From Styela clava (taxonomy: Eukaryota; Chordata; Ascidiacea; Stolidobranchia; Styelidae): a stretch of DNA of 64,000 nt. A program made the translations under genes and the position numbers. This document shows, piece by piece, positions 1-13,350 of the stretch. The notes under the pieces were generated by a model. It saw only the letters and a list, made by a program, of their open reading frames with translations, was not told the DNA's origin and did no database searches. Positions within the stretch are counted from its first letter, which is position 1; every line of letters starts with the position of its first letter. The stretch covers positions 4,526,001 to 4,590,000 of the forward strand of contig NC_135259.1 in assembly GCF_964204865.1 (NCBI RefSeq), written 5' to 3'.

Positions 1-763
1 ATAGAAATTGTAATCAATATGAATAAAAAATGTCTTTTAGGAATTTAGAGTGCGAAAATGTATTTGATCGCCAACACATATTACAAAAATATTGCGAGCA
101 TTGAAGACTTAACAATGTTAGCATCAGAGAGTAAAGTTTTTGCATTCAAACCCCATGCCCACATCCTCATACAAGGTGTAATAACATATGCTGAACTGTA
201 AAAATTCTAGTTTTTCTAAAAACAGTAACTCTTTACCTACCAGTAATAATGAGCTTTTCTCAGTGTTAAGGTATGATAACCCTCATAAAAAGATAAATAC
301 TCTACAAAAAGACTTTGTTGTTTAATTTAAAATTACGACTATTCCAAATTGAAATAACATTTTCTAGAAAATTCTTAAATCACCATGCTATTTATACTGT
401 TGTAAAGAGATTGGGGATTTTGATCATTATAACTGACTTGATATGTGCACCTACCACACTAGCCTATCAAATTTTATTGTAACATTCAATTACAAAAGAA
501 ATTCCCCTTGTAAGAATTTTATTAAGTCATATAACATCACTCAAATATGTAAGTATACAAAACACATACCATAGCAACAGCCAATCAGAATTACTCATTC
601 CAGTGTGGTGTGTCTTACACTAGAAAAATTCCTCTGGGACTACATTATTATAATGTGTTTAAGTAACCAACTTGTTATAACGTGGAGGTTAACGACACGA
701 AGACCACATAAAAGAAGAATTCTCATACAAACTAAATTCTACTACACTACATTTTAGTATCAC
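1..763 (-). other. GLDC intron running off the left edge
   Basis: AT-rich sequence after the GTGATA donor at 763-758. I found no further GLDC exon here on either strand, so the next exon is outside the window. Confidence 0.6.
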
Positions 764-3700
764 CTGTGCATTCATATTAGCACCATCAACATATACTTGT
801 CCTCCAAGTTCATGTATTAGATTACAAGTGTCCATGATATCGTCTTCAAATACTCCGTTTGTAGATGGGTATGTCAGCATGATTGCAGCAAGAAAATCAG
901 CATATTTATTAGCCTAAAATATAAAAATCATATTGAAAAGTTTTTTAAAAAAATTATACAATTTAAGAGTATATTTAATAAAAAGAAACAGAGCAGAAAT
1001 GGTATTTCACAGTATTTAATCGGATTAAAATTGAACTGAATTTGGACGAGTCGACTTATCTACATAGGTATTACAGCACTCCAGAAGTATGTGTACCAAT
1101 ATGGAGGTACGGTAACTAAATTTGTTTGCCTACTTTACATCAAGTTTTGTAAAGGGACGAAAACTTATGGGCAGGGGGTTTATTCACTTGGCTAACGCAG
1201 ACAGTCCCCAAACTCGTAATAGAACTAAATTGGAATAAGGGAAAATAGGAATAAAATTATGGCCTAACCCAAACCTGGTACACACACTGCAGGAGTACCT
1301 AATTACTCAAACAGTGCCTTTTTTCTGAAATATTATTTACTCATAAGCAGATTGTCCAAAAAAACATAATCTGTCCAATCTAGTTCCAAAGTTTATTAAT
1401 TTATTTTAACATGAAAATGAATAAAATTCGATAAGCATGAATTTGCAAACCTTTTTACTAAGATCATCCAAATCTATTGAACCAGCTTTGTTCACTTTAA
1501 CTGGCACGACTTGCATGCCACACATTTGTGCAGATGCCGGATTAGTGCCATGAGCTGATGTTGGAATAAGACAAACAGTTCTCTTCTGTTCACCTTTCGC
1601 TCTCAGGTATGCTCGGATTGCAGCTAGTCCTGTGAATTCACCCTGAGCACCACTGAAAAAATATTTGTTTGGTTAGTAGTGGCAAACAATAGAATATATG
1701 TCAGTGGGTGAGGGTAAAAAACGCCAATTAAAAAGCTTTTGGAGAGTATATAAAGCAAATAAGATTGGTGATCGCAAAGAATCAAAAAAAAAAAAATTGG
1801 GAAATTTATTTTTCACAAATTATTTTCACCCTTCATTAGGGAAAAGATAATTGAATTGACTGTGTATTTAGTTTCTGGCAAACAGAAAGTTAGTCTAAGA
1901 TTCCAGGTCAAAAAAAAATTTAACATCCATATAAGAGAAAGTCAAGTATTTGGCACATGCAAACCCCCTCAGCATATTTCTTACATAACCTAATTCTATT
2001 TGAATGAAATTAAGTGCATAATGAGAAAATATTCTATAAAAAGGTCTGATATCAGATGAAAATCCCTTCATCAATATTTTGAATGAATAGAGATATATTC
2101 CAAATATAACTCTCTATATAAATTTTTAATGTGTTCTAACAACTATTCATTCTGTATTTACATCTTGAAAACTGTACATTCATATAGTAACTTTTATTAT
2201 CTACATATCCCACCTGTTAGGCTGGAAACAAATGCTGTCATACCCAGTAATTTCACAGAGATCTCGCTCCATTTCACGAAACAAATCTTGATATCTGTTG
2301 AGAATCAAGATGATATTCATATATTAGAAGAAAGAATAAAAAAATAATGTTCTAGAAATGTTCATTAAAAAAATATCTTCCGTCAACTCGAGATTTGTAA
2401 AAATATGCAGACTGTCTATATAAAGTGTTGGGTATAACTATACAGGTGTCGCTGGTTAAAATATCCACAATCATCTTACAAAGGAAGTAATAAAATGACG
2501 AGACAATACCGAAATACTAAGAAACCAATTCTTCCAAAAATAGTGTATTTCAATTTTTATTCGGAAAATAACACTAGGAACTATTTTGGGAGGGGATGTC
2601 TTATTTTCATTTATCAAAAACAAAATTACAAATTAGAGAATTATGAGATTTTCAAAATATACAAAATTTGAAAACCGATATCCATTTACTTGTAAATTAC
2701 ACATTTTATTTTAAATAACAGCTAAACCTAGATTATTAATTATTTAAAACGTGTAGAAGAGATTTCTTGCTATCGACTAGGTCAAAAAAAATTCCACGCA
2801 TCGACTAGGTCTTATTTCAAGGGGAGAACTCATATTAGAATCATTTTAAAAATTTAGACTTGGTATTATTATCAGGCTGTGTATTATTTTCAGGCTAGGT
2901 ATTATTTTCGGAGAAACACGATAAGAGCTGTCTACATTCAGTGACTATTTGTACAAGGCATTGTTCAAAGTGAAAACGTATCATAAACAACGATAATAAC
3001 AAAAGACAAACCCTTTCGCTTGGTCGAGAGGAACAAAAGGATGAATATCAGCAAATTCTCTCCATGTAATTGGTTCCATTTCAGCTGTGGCATTCAACTT
3101 CATTGTACAAGATCCCAATGGTATCATTGAATGAACAAGAGAAACATCTTTATTTTCTAATTTCTTCATATATCGAACTATGTTGGTTTCAGAATGATAC
3201 CTGAAAATAAATTCATTGAGTTACAAAATGATTAGGATGTATTATCATCCTTACCAAATAAAATTACTAAAAAGTAGTTTCCACTGTGTTTCACTCAAAA
3301 ATGAAAAGAGTAAATTGAATGAAAATATGTTTGGTTGGAGAAATAAAAAAAATTGTTATGTGACACTAAATACAACTGATACACACACATTTCTTAATTA
3401 CATTTGAATTGAATATACAAATGTGGCTATTCCAAATTGGTCAATATGTGAATAGCAAATTGGCAAGATCTCTTTATATAATTCATTGATACTACAGCTG
3501 ACATGGACAATTCGGTCTGGGCTGCCTGATGCTGCCACAACCAAACTAAAACCATATTTTGATGTTCAAGCTTAGAATAGCTGGAGGAATTTATTGAGAT
3601 TGTGATGAAATCTAGTTTTAGCACGAGGCTTATTGTTTCCCACTTTCGCTTTTGTAACACTGTAAATAATGTTCATAAAATGTAACTTTTACGTCACACT

Positions 3701-6700
3701 TACATGGCCCGCAAATCTAGATGGGCAAAAGCCCCAGGTCCAAGAACCATGCCCATCCCTGTACTAGAGTCATATTTTCAAAGCCCCAGAGTCGGATGTT
3801 AAGAGTCAAAAAATAGAATTCACTCGACCCGGAATTCAAGACTTTCAATAATGATAGTTAATGTAAAAATTTCTGATAGTAACTCCAAATGCAATAGGCT
3901 GACTAAACATTCCAAATACACGATGAAAGAAGGTTGTGTGCGCCAAGGTTTTTGTTTATTTTATTTTATTTGAAGTTCAAATCTAGAGTCAAAATTTCTT
4001 AATTGAAAGAATATAAATAATATAGCTCGAGAGTTTTTTAAAGTCGGGTGTAAATTTTCCCAGACTTCAAATTATATTGAGTATTGCAGTAGAAATATAA
4101 ACGTCACATAACATATTAAAACAAATCTTACATATTGAATACCGGATGTGTGAGATATTCACTTGTTCGATTTAAATCTGAATTTCCAATACTTTGTTCC
4201 AGAATTTCTGGAAGATTTTCAGATAATTCAGCCTAAAATTTAAAATTTATACATTTCAACTCATCAATAGAAGTCTGAATCAATTTAAAATTTAATCATC
4301 AGCAATGCACATCCTGGTCAAAATGATTCTACTTCAATTCTAATAGAATGCTACACTCGTTTTTATAGTATTTTTGAGAAGTCTTATATGTGTAATCTTA
4401 GAACAACGGTCTCCAACTCAAAATATGTCATGGGCCACTTTTCGAACCTCATTGACGATAGGGGTCACAAACCAACAAATTAGGTACAAAGTCACCCAGT
4501 GGTCACCCAGCACCAGCCCCAGCTTACATAAAAGAATAGCTAACAATTATGGAACTCCACCTATACGTGTATATAGCAAGTTATAAAAAGTCGTAACTCA
4601 CTGAAATATCATGTTAGCTACACGAATATCTAACATAACATAAATTAACTTAATATGAATCATAATCTTACTGCTGTTTTATCGCATCCAAATATATAAA
4701 GTAGATCATCAATGTCTGAATGTTTAACAGTTTCATCAAGAGCAACTCCGATCTAGAAAAAAATTTCAATCATAATTTCTACAATTTTGAACACAACGCT
4801 AAATTTAAAGTGACTCATCTTACAGTGTATAATATTATTAATCACAAACCTGGCCATTGTTGTACATTCTTAAATTGACTTTCTTTTCTCCAGCTCTTAA
4901 CAAAACTTCTCTTACATCTGTCATGAGTTGAATCTTCAGAGTGTCAAAAAATGATGCATGACGAACATAATGACCAGCTTGTCTGATACCTGAAACATAA
5001 ACGTTACCTCAAATATTAAACAACAATTCTAAGGATGGAAGATGATTATTGCTTTTGCCATGTATTTTAAAATGAGCAAACAGGGAGGAACACTGGGTAT
5101 GGCATATGTAATATTCACCAAATCATCCTTTGTGAGATACATTACTACCAGGACTGAGAAAAAAATAATTAGTTTTTTTGATTTCCCAGGTAGTAGGCCT
5201 ACACCCTTTTCTAGTGTTCATTCACACCTAACAAAAAAAATTTCCACAAACTTATTGTTCTGTATTCGAAGAGCTATCAGTAAATCTTGGTAATAAACAC
5301 CAAGAAACTGTATAAAATAAGAAAAAGAAAATGCAAAGAATGTGGAAATGCAGTTAGGCAAAGTTAAAACTAGGATTCCAATGAGAATATTTTCCCCATA
5401 ATCATATGACTGTAATTTAAGAATGCCTAGTGAATGCTATTAACAATTATATATATTTTTAGTAGTGTCGAACACTTCGAGTGAACAGGTCAGTTTTGTC
5501 TGGCTGAATATTTAAGGCTTTCAGCTGAAATGCGCAGCCCTTATTGCAAGACATATCTGGTAACAACTAACAAGTGAACGCTGTAAATCCTACCATGCGC
5601 CAGAAGTAATGCGGCATGATGTACACGAGTTGCCAAATGTCGCAACTCATCAGGTCCGTGGTAAACTGCAAACATAGCAGACATGTTTGCCAACAAAGCT
5701 TGGGCAGTGCAAATATTTGATGTTGCTTTGTCTCTCCTAATGTGCTGCTCCCTTGTTTGTAGAGCTAATCTGTATACTTCACTTCCGTGTGAATCTCTAA
5801 AAAAATATTTCCATAATCAGAAAGGCTGTATATAAGTATCACAATTTCATTCATTATTATATCTGAAATATTCAAAACTTTTTGCCAACCGTTAGCTACC
5901 CCTGCCATAGGATAGGATTTTCATACATATCCAGAGTAGGAGTAGCCTATATCCAGAAAACTTCAACAAGACCCAATGAAATAAACGGTAAACAAAAGAG
6001 GATATAGAACACTACCTTGTGACACCCACAACTCTTCCTGGCATGAGACGCTTGAAGCTGTCCTTAACTGCAAAAAAGGCAGCATGTGGTCCACCATAAT
6101 TAAGTGGAACTCCAAATCTTTGACCAGTGCCCAAGGCTATATCACATCCAAGTTCTCCAGGAGGCTTCAGTAACGTTAGGGCCAGTAAATCTGTCGCACA
6201 AGCAACAAGTGACTAAAATACAAGAATACAGTATGATTATATATCTCATATAATAAAGAAGGTGTGTGCAACCTGCGGACCGCGGGTGAAATGCGGCCCA
6301 CAAGGAAAATTTGTGGGGCCCGCGGAGACGTGCCAATTTTCAATTGTGTGCTACCCACGGAACGAGTTTTTAATTCAGTTCAATCTGGTATGTGCGAGTA
6401 ATCCCAATACGTTACAATGCGCTACCAGATAGCTCGTACGAAGCGAACAACGCATGTCATAAGATCAATAACCAAATTTTACATGCTTGCAACTACTTTA
6501 AAGCCTATGTTAAATGCGGCCCACTGTTTCTCCCAGTTATTTCAATGTGGCCCTCTCGTATTAAAGGTTCAATAAAACTAGAATCCAATTCATAACTAAC
6601 CCCATACATGTGGGCATGTTCAACCAAAGTAGAAAAATCTATTATTCTTCCTTCTGTATCTGGATATTGTATGAGAACTCCGGTGAAGTCATGACAACTG

Positions 6701-9700
6701 AAATCCATTTTCTCCCATTTTTCCACAAATACTTCAATACCAAGTAACCTGCAGTAAACGAAGATATTCAATAAAAGCAAATAACTATACTTTATAGTGT
6801 GATGAAATACAATTTAGTTATTTCCAATAACACTTGAAACAATTAACCGATAAGTACAATTATCAACCATACGCCAGCCAAGAAAACACTCCATCTTGTA
6901 CTGTAAATTCTATCAATAAAAATTAATTCGCACAAATCGAAAGGTATCAAATATCGAAAGAATATAGGCAAATGAATATTTTCAGTAAGTAATGCAAACA
7001 ATAGCCAAAGCTTTGTATTTACGATGTTCCCCGACACACAATGTTGTCATGTAATTTACACTAAATATCTGCATCGATATTAAAATATTTACAAACTACC
7101 TCAGAATCGTAACATAGCAAGATGTATTTTCCAATTTTATTACATGTAAAATGAGATGAGATTGATTCATGTTGCGCTTCTATCAGTTAACTGGTCAATT
7201 TAGTTAGCGTAATGGATGAAAGTGATCCATTAGGTTTGTCGGTGAATCATTTCCCATATCAAATATCGGTAAACACAATGAATCACACAATGCCTTTCAT
7301 TTTGTTAATTATTACAGTAAAATCTTCCGGTTGCATACAGGATACAATTCATTTTTTATGTAAACCATGTCTGGGAAAAATGAAAAAATTTTCTATATAT
7401 GATACAAGATGTTTATTAAAAAATTTGAATTCAACACATGGTATTAAAAATTCAAGTTCATATTATATAACACATACTCTGCTCTTGTTCGTACGACATC
7501 TATAGATTGTGGGTTGACGTTTTCATCGACATAAAACTTGTTTCTTTTGCTATGACGATAACAAAGTGACATAGCTTCTGCTGCTGCAGTTGATTCATCA
7601 AGCAATGATGCATTAGCGATATCAAGACCTGAAAAACACAAAAACATCAAATCATTCTGTGAGATTATAATATTCTATTACAACAATTTTAGCGAAATCC
7701 GACAAGGCTAATAGTGATAAAGTTCCCGAAAGCAAAGTTTCATCTTCCAATACGAAACCATAATTCAGTGAAAGCGAAACAACATGCTCTATATTTTCGC
7801 ACATAATTTTCTTGCTCAATGGGTCGATCATTTACGGTCTACTAAAATACTTAATTGCAGTGTTACAGACCTCACAAAAAAGATTATAGCTCTGAATATA
7901 TATGATAGGATTGATAGGACTTACATATTTATCCCGGGAGGAAGGAAAGCCCATAAGACGGCTTAATCAAATGCCGAACCACGACCTCGCATTTGGCTAT
8001 CACCTATCAGTCCATGTCAGGTATGTGATAAGTTAGCCAGTTATTTATTTTTGGAAGCATGGACTTGATGTTGGAGGAAGCCGTAACTGACCAGGGGTTA
8101 CGTGAACCACCCTAGGGCGGAGGGGAATCCAGCAATCCTCTCACACATACCTATCTAAGCATGAGATTTGAACCTACAAACCCACAAAGGGTAATCGGAG
8201 GCGAGAGTATTCCTAACCCCTTAAGCCAGGGGTGTGCAACCTTTTTCGCAGGCGGGCCAAATATCAATAACCGCCTGAAATCGCAGGCCGCACCTACATT
8301 AAACTCAAGCTTTCTATTAGTTGCAGGCATAAAATGGTGTCTTTTTGTTATTATGGAGGTGCTAGCAAATCGATATGACACCCATTTTAGAAAAAAATAC
8401 GTTACCGAAAAGTGTCATATGTGAATAATTATCTTGGTTGAAAGGTTTTCAGTAAAATACACCAAGATTAATTTCCAAATAATTTGCTGTCAAATCCTAT
8501 TCTAGGTTAGATTTAGACAAAATTAATTGATAGGCTGGAACCAAAACTCATTTAGCTTTTGTATCTTTTTATATTAAATTTTTTTAAACTGCTCTTCAGT
8601 TGCCTCCGCGGGCTGCACAAAGTTCCCTTGCGGGGCGCGTTTTGCACACCCCTGCTTTAAGCCATGAAGATTGGATTGCATGAAATAAACAAAGATTTAG
8701 ATGGGAACATAATATAATTTTTGATAAAATTGCGTTGAAGCTAAATTCCATATTTCTAATCAAGCATTTCTACAATGCCTACAAATTTCTATCTTTAGTT
8801 CAGTGAGTGATAGATCCGAACATTTTTATTCATAAATTATCCATGCTTGGCCATGAATAAAAAATATTCGTCACTGAACAAAAATAAAAGTACTTTTCTT
8901 ACCTGTTAAATCTACAACCATAGTTTGATAATTAAGTAAACTTTCCAATCGACCTTGTGCAAGTTCAGGTTGATATGGTGTGTAGGGGGTTGACCTGTTA
9001 TAGAAAATGAATGCCAAGTTCATACACTGCTTAAAGCAGAACTTCTTAAAAAAGAGACAGACCTACATGAACCTTTGAAGGATGTTCATATAACCTATGG
9101 ATGGGTCACATTATGTTTATAATGAAATAGAATATTAAGTGTATTTCTAAGTGTATAATATTTCTGTAACATTTCTCAGACAGCCATAGTACAACTTACA
9201 GACGAAACTAAACGTTACAGAAATATATTTGTGTTAGTATGCAGCAAGACTATTGAATCACTTAGGATAGTATTCTTCAGTCTTGCTACAGCACCCTTGC
9301 ATTATATGCATACGGATCCACCGGGTCAAAAGCATCGATAAAGGAGAAGTAGTTAGTCTTGTATACTATAAACCCAATCGGTAGCACAAATAGGATATTG
9401 TTGGGCATATATTTAATCCATCATCATAGCAAACTTGCAGTTGTATCCTGTCCGCAAGTTCCATAATCCTTGGATGGTATCATGTAAGATAATCTTTCTG
9501 CATAGATTTTATGAAATTTATGTGCAAAAAGAATGGATTTGCCTGCCTATGATTAGAACCGAAAAGCATTTACGACTATATAATTGTTGCCAGTAGCTGC
9601 ATTCGGGGACTACTAGCAGTTCAGTATTGTTAGATTAAATTAAGGCCAGCTTCACTATAAATTCTTTTCCCCTGACCATGAAAAGTATTTTGCAATATTT

Positions 9701-12700
9701 CGTAATTTGAAGTGATGCCGGAAAAAACATGACCAGTCACATTGCGACAGGCCAGCCAGAGTTCGCCTTCCCTGATATAGTGATTAAAAAAAGCATGCAA
9801 AAATTTGAATAAAATGATCGAATACTTGCATTGTTAAAAATGTTAGAATGATTGAATCATGAATAACGTTCATATGGCTAAAATATTTCGTGATTGCATG
9901 TCCGGCAAGAATTATAAAAGAATAATAACAGCTGTCTGTCGAAATAGCTAATCGATATTTAAACGATAGTACTTTGAATTTGAAGTACAGGTATTGCAAC
10001 CTCACCAAAGGAAATAATACTCTGATGAATGGCTCTTGATGTTATGTCCTCAACATCAATGGTACTTTTAAAGCAGTTTCTAAAAGTACCTATTTGTTAC
10101 CATAACGAAAAGCAAAGCTATATTAAGCTTGGCATACTGTGTAAGGACAATGAGAATATTAAATATTTTTTCAATTGTTTTGGTATTGCTAGATGATGGC
10201 CAATTTCATAAGATGTTACTAATCTTGTACATCAGTAATCGTACATATATTGACCTGTATAATATGATCGATTGATTGCAAATTGTAATGATTTGTTAAT
10301 TATGACAAGTTCGCTCTATTTATAATTACCTATTGAGTTTATTGATCAAAAATACTATTTATCTTAGTGCTTACCATCCAGGATTTTCAAGCATGTTTCT
10401 AATAATAGTTCTTGGCACAGAGCAATTATGATAACCCATTCCTATGTATGATCGCCATTCACTTTGATTTTTGTTTGCCAAAGTACGCAGTGTTTGGAGA
10501 ATTTCATTTTCACCTAAAAAAGAATAAATACTCTCAATGCAATAGCTTAGTCAACTGCAGGAACTACTACAAGGCATTCAAATTGTGTAAAACCTTTTTG
10601 AATTATGAACAGAAATGCCATTGCTGGTTCAAGACGGAAATACATTGCAAATAAGTTGTTTTCTACAATCATACGAGAAAACATGAAAGCATGCATGGAC
10701 ACAAATGACTACTGCAATGCCACCAAAATTTTAGGTAACTTTTAAAAGAATTGTACCATATGTCGAATAGAGACCAAATTATACTGGATGTCATATAAGG
10801 ATAGGTACAACTGCAATGCCACCGAATTTCCAGGTAACTTTCAAAAAAATTCTACCAATTTTCATATGAAGACTATGGATAAATGTAGGATAAAAGTAAA
10901 ACAACAAATTTGGAAATTACCGATTGCCCTTACGGTGTTTATATTGGTTCCATTACATTTGAACCCGCGTACATTTGAACCCATGACAATTGCACCTGTA
11001 TGCTATTGCACCTATGGAATTTTTTTTGTTTCACGGATAGTTAAACCTATACTAACCCTAACCCATGGGTTTCAGCACCCGCATATAGATTGAACCCGTG
11101 GATATAAGTATGGGTTCAAATGTACATGGGTTCAAATGTACGGTCACCGTTTATATTGATAAAAATTGAATATCAAATCTGTTTTTGCGAGCTAACGGAA
11201 CCTATATTTCTAATATTAGTTTGATCGATGGTCGTGAGAGGCAGCACGCTTTAATGAGTATAATATTGTTTCCGTATTATAGAGAAACTACCTGCGGTAA
11301 GCTATCTGAACGCTGAGCGCGGTTGGTTAACTTCCGCTGAAGTGTTGTTTACTCGCTACGTATGGATGGACTCGTTCGACAACGAGAAAGGTTACTCGAA
11401 GTCGTGCTTCCCATATTAGGGAAATCCCCACCAAATTTGGAATTGGAGGTGTGTCACACGCGGCGCATACGCGAGCGAAGTGAGAGAAACAAAGAAACAA
11501 AAAGCGAACGAGCTCGGGGGAACGGAGAAATGGCGCGAGCGTTTCAAAATGCAGAAAAATCCGACCAAAACCGGTTTTCAACGCAGACGAACAATGGAGT
11601 GGAAGTGGACAATTCAATCGGCTTCCCAAGAATCTGCAAGGAAAGTTTGATTTCCATCACGTATGGCTAAATTAACTTTATTTATTAAAAAAAAATCCAT
11701 CACGCACATCGGCGACAGATGAAAATGTATGGCTAAATTAACCTTGTTTATTAAAAAAAAAAAAAGATCGTCTGGTATAAATTTGCGGCTAATAAAAAGG
11801 ATACGTCAACGCCAATTTGTATATACGGATGGCAATAAGTTGTATAGTATTCAAATCAGGTATTAGACGGTGAAATAAAAAACACACTATCATCCATACA
11901 TTAAATTAGCGTGCAACAACGTCATTGCTATCTATAGCATAAAGTAATCGCACAGCACCGCTTCGGTATTACGTTCAGCGACCGTGGGTTTTAAAATCGA
12001 AAAACAAAGTAAAAAATGAAATGTAAAATCAACTGATATTTTTGTGTTTAAACTTTATAAGTAACAATAATAGCGGACAACGCACTGAGCACAAATGAGT
12101 GGACAAATTAAAGTCACGACGCCTCTCAAACGCCTATGATGGCCGATAAGGTGAAGATAATATTTCATTTGGCTATTGTTTTAGTTTACAATAATAAAAC
12201 TATAGGTCAGCATTTCCAATCGTTGGTCGAGAAATAATTTCCAGTGCACTGTGAATTTAATATTAAGGAATACTTTATCATCTGCTCGCGCTTTCAACCT
12301 GACAAAAATGATCAAATTTGTTGAAATTAATCAACCGCTCAAAAGTGTGTAGATGTAAAAATTGCGACGGCTCGGCATCATCTGTAAGATATTAATTTAC
12401 GTTGTTGTTCACCCAAAATGATATTTTCAAATAAAGACATTCCTGCTTATGCTGCAAGCAAATAGCCATAGGGCAAGACAAATATCGCTGTAATGTCATA
12501 TGACAGTGAACAATAAATAAAAACAGATATATGGAGAATAGCAGTTATATAAAGATGCAATATTTTTGTGTCAGATCAAAGATGGTAATACATAAATCAT
12601 TTATTAAAATTCCAGAACTTCAAAATTTTGGTTACAGCAGTTAATCGGTATAAACAGTGGATTTCCTAATCAGGGCCTCTGTAAACTACATATACTTACA

Positions 12701-13350
12701 TATAGCGTCATCCAGATCAAGTTCTCGGTTCATACGAATATTTTTCGGAATAGTTTTGTCAATAAGTTCTTGCATGTTCTTAAAACAAAGAAAAAAATTT
12801 CCTGCTATATGAATGATCGTTTACTTTTTATATTTGATACTCATAAAATTTTGGATACATTTTATTCATACCATAATTTTGGTGATATATAAGCCTACAT
12901 TGTTTTTCTTAAACTTGAAAGCCTCGATTCATAGATACTGCCATCTACATCTACATTGAAAAAATATTATATATCCTCCGGACTACTGGAAGTATCAATT
13001 TATACCTTCAATCCTAAATAATCTAGCATTTCCTTTTTCTGTTCAGTTGTTGGCCCATTGTGTCTATCAGCAAAGTTGTCATGTGCAGGTATGAGTGTGT
13101 TAAGTCTATTGTCCGAAACATTCTCTTCTACATGGTGATCAACAGATCTCTTCTGATTTTTTGACATGCAAACATATCCTGTCGCAAATGTTTTTTTCTG
13201 TATATATTGTTTATTTCGAAACAGGGGAGAGGAGGCATTAATTTTCCGAAGCTGCCTCAGCCCATGCATGATACAGGTCTTTTGATTTTCCTCAGGTTTA
13301 TTAAGGTTTAAGTAGTAGTTTGAAGCCAAGAGATGTAGCTGGACATTCAC
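764..13350 (-). CDS. GLDC: Glycine dehydrogenase (decarboxylating), glycine cleavage system P-protein; 3' part beyond the window
   Basis: This is the PLP enzyme that decarboxylates glycine and passes the aminomethyl group to the lipoyl H-protein in the mitochondrial matrix. Fifteen exons join in frame to 766 codons: 13006-13350, 12700-12778, 10375-10513, 8903-8994, 7478-7628, 6601-6748, 6016-6212, 5594-5796, 4850-4989, 4672-4752, 4132-4232, 3012-3200, 2214-2294, 1451-1652 and 764-913. All introns are GT-AG and all phases match. Family signatures visible are FADRHNGP in exon 1, [14 protein letters not shown] in exon 5, [11 protein letters not shown] in exon 7, [14 protein letters not shown] in exon 12, [10 protein letters not shown] in exon 14 and DGANMNAQ in exon 15. 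The exon with the PLP-binding lysine and the C-terminal quarter lie left of base 1. The first ATG is at 13350. Met28 (ATG at 13269) starts a more typical basic, Ser/Arg-rich mitochondrial presequence and may be the true start. Introns carry several MITEs. Confidence 0.97.
1077..1299. mobile_element. Long-form MITE, 'TCCAGAAGTATGTGTACCA' family
   Basis: Lies in GLDC intron 14. The left end resembles the inverse of the right end (GGTACACACACTGCAGGAGT), and the inner part shares 'AATAGAACTAAA...AATAAAATTATGGCCTAACC' with copies near 38774, 40028 and 56368. It is non-coding. Confidence 0.7.
2560..2922 (-). mobile_element. MITE of the 'CCGAAAATAAGACC' family
   Basis: Lies in GLDC intron 12 and ends near TATTTTCGGAGAAACACGA. 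Read as the reverse complement it is a diverged copy of 44352-44731, sharing inner blocks such as 'TCGATAG..GACCTAGT' and the AAATGGATATCGG tract. It is non-coding. Confidence 0.6.
6259..6575. mobile_element. hAT-like MITE (GGTGTGCAACC type), worn
   Basis: Lies in GLDC intron 6. Contains the family words GTGTGCAACCTGCGG, GCGGCCCACAAGGAAAATTTGTG and GTATTAAAGGTT in the same order as 39316-39625 and 55537-55850. The outer tips are eroded. Confidence 0.7.
7900..8680 (-). mobile_element. tRNA-derived SINE, old copy split by a hAT-like MITE
   Basis: Lies in GLDC intron 4. The reverse complement matches the better copy at 59760-60105, including the B-box region, the GGTTCACGTAACC-like block, the CATGCTTCC block and the GATAAATATGTAA tail. 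The tRNA head is interrupted at 8226 by the element 8227-8654 and resumes after it. Substitutions in the promoter boxes suggest it is inactive. Confidence 0.8.
8227..8654. mobile_element. hAT-like non-autonomous element inserted in a SINE
   Basis: Terminal inverted repeats are CAGGGGTGTGCAACC and its complement TTTTGCACACCCCTG. The flanking 8-bp target duplication is CCTTAAGC (8219-8226) versus CTTTAAGC (8655-8662), one mismatch. It is 428 bp with no coding capacity. Confidence 0.88.
10946..11148 (+). mobile_element. 203-bp MITE with 9-bp target duplication
   Basis: Lies in GLDC intron 2. The ends GGTTCCATTACATTTGAACC and the inverse of GGTGACCGTACATTTGAACC carry doubled 'ACATTTGAACCC' words. 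It is flanked by a perfect 9-bp duplication GTTTATATT (10937-10945 and 11149-11157). A second copy of identical length is at 54159-54361 in the opposite orientation. Confidence 0.85.
11300..11780. repeat. GC-richer island and poly-A-tailed direct repeat in GLDC intron 2
   Basis: Bases 11340-11640 are richer in CG than the surrounding intron and leave overlapping open frames on both strands with no recognisable product. Just after them, 'TATGGCTAAATTAA' followed by a TTTATTAAAAAAA run occurs twice, at about 11660-11697 and 11726-11766. This suggests a small duplicated or retroposed unit. I do not recognise it. Confidence 0.4.

Noticed and set aside
11327-11670. Open frames on both strands inside GLDC intron 2
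   Set aside because: Stop-poor repetitive sequence; the translation is low complexity and matches nothing recognisable.
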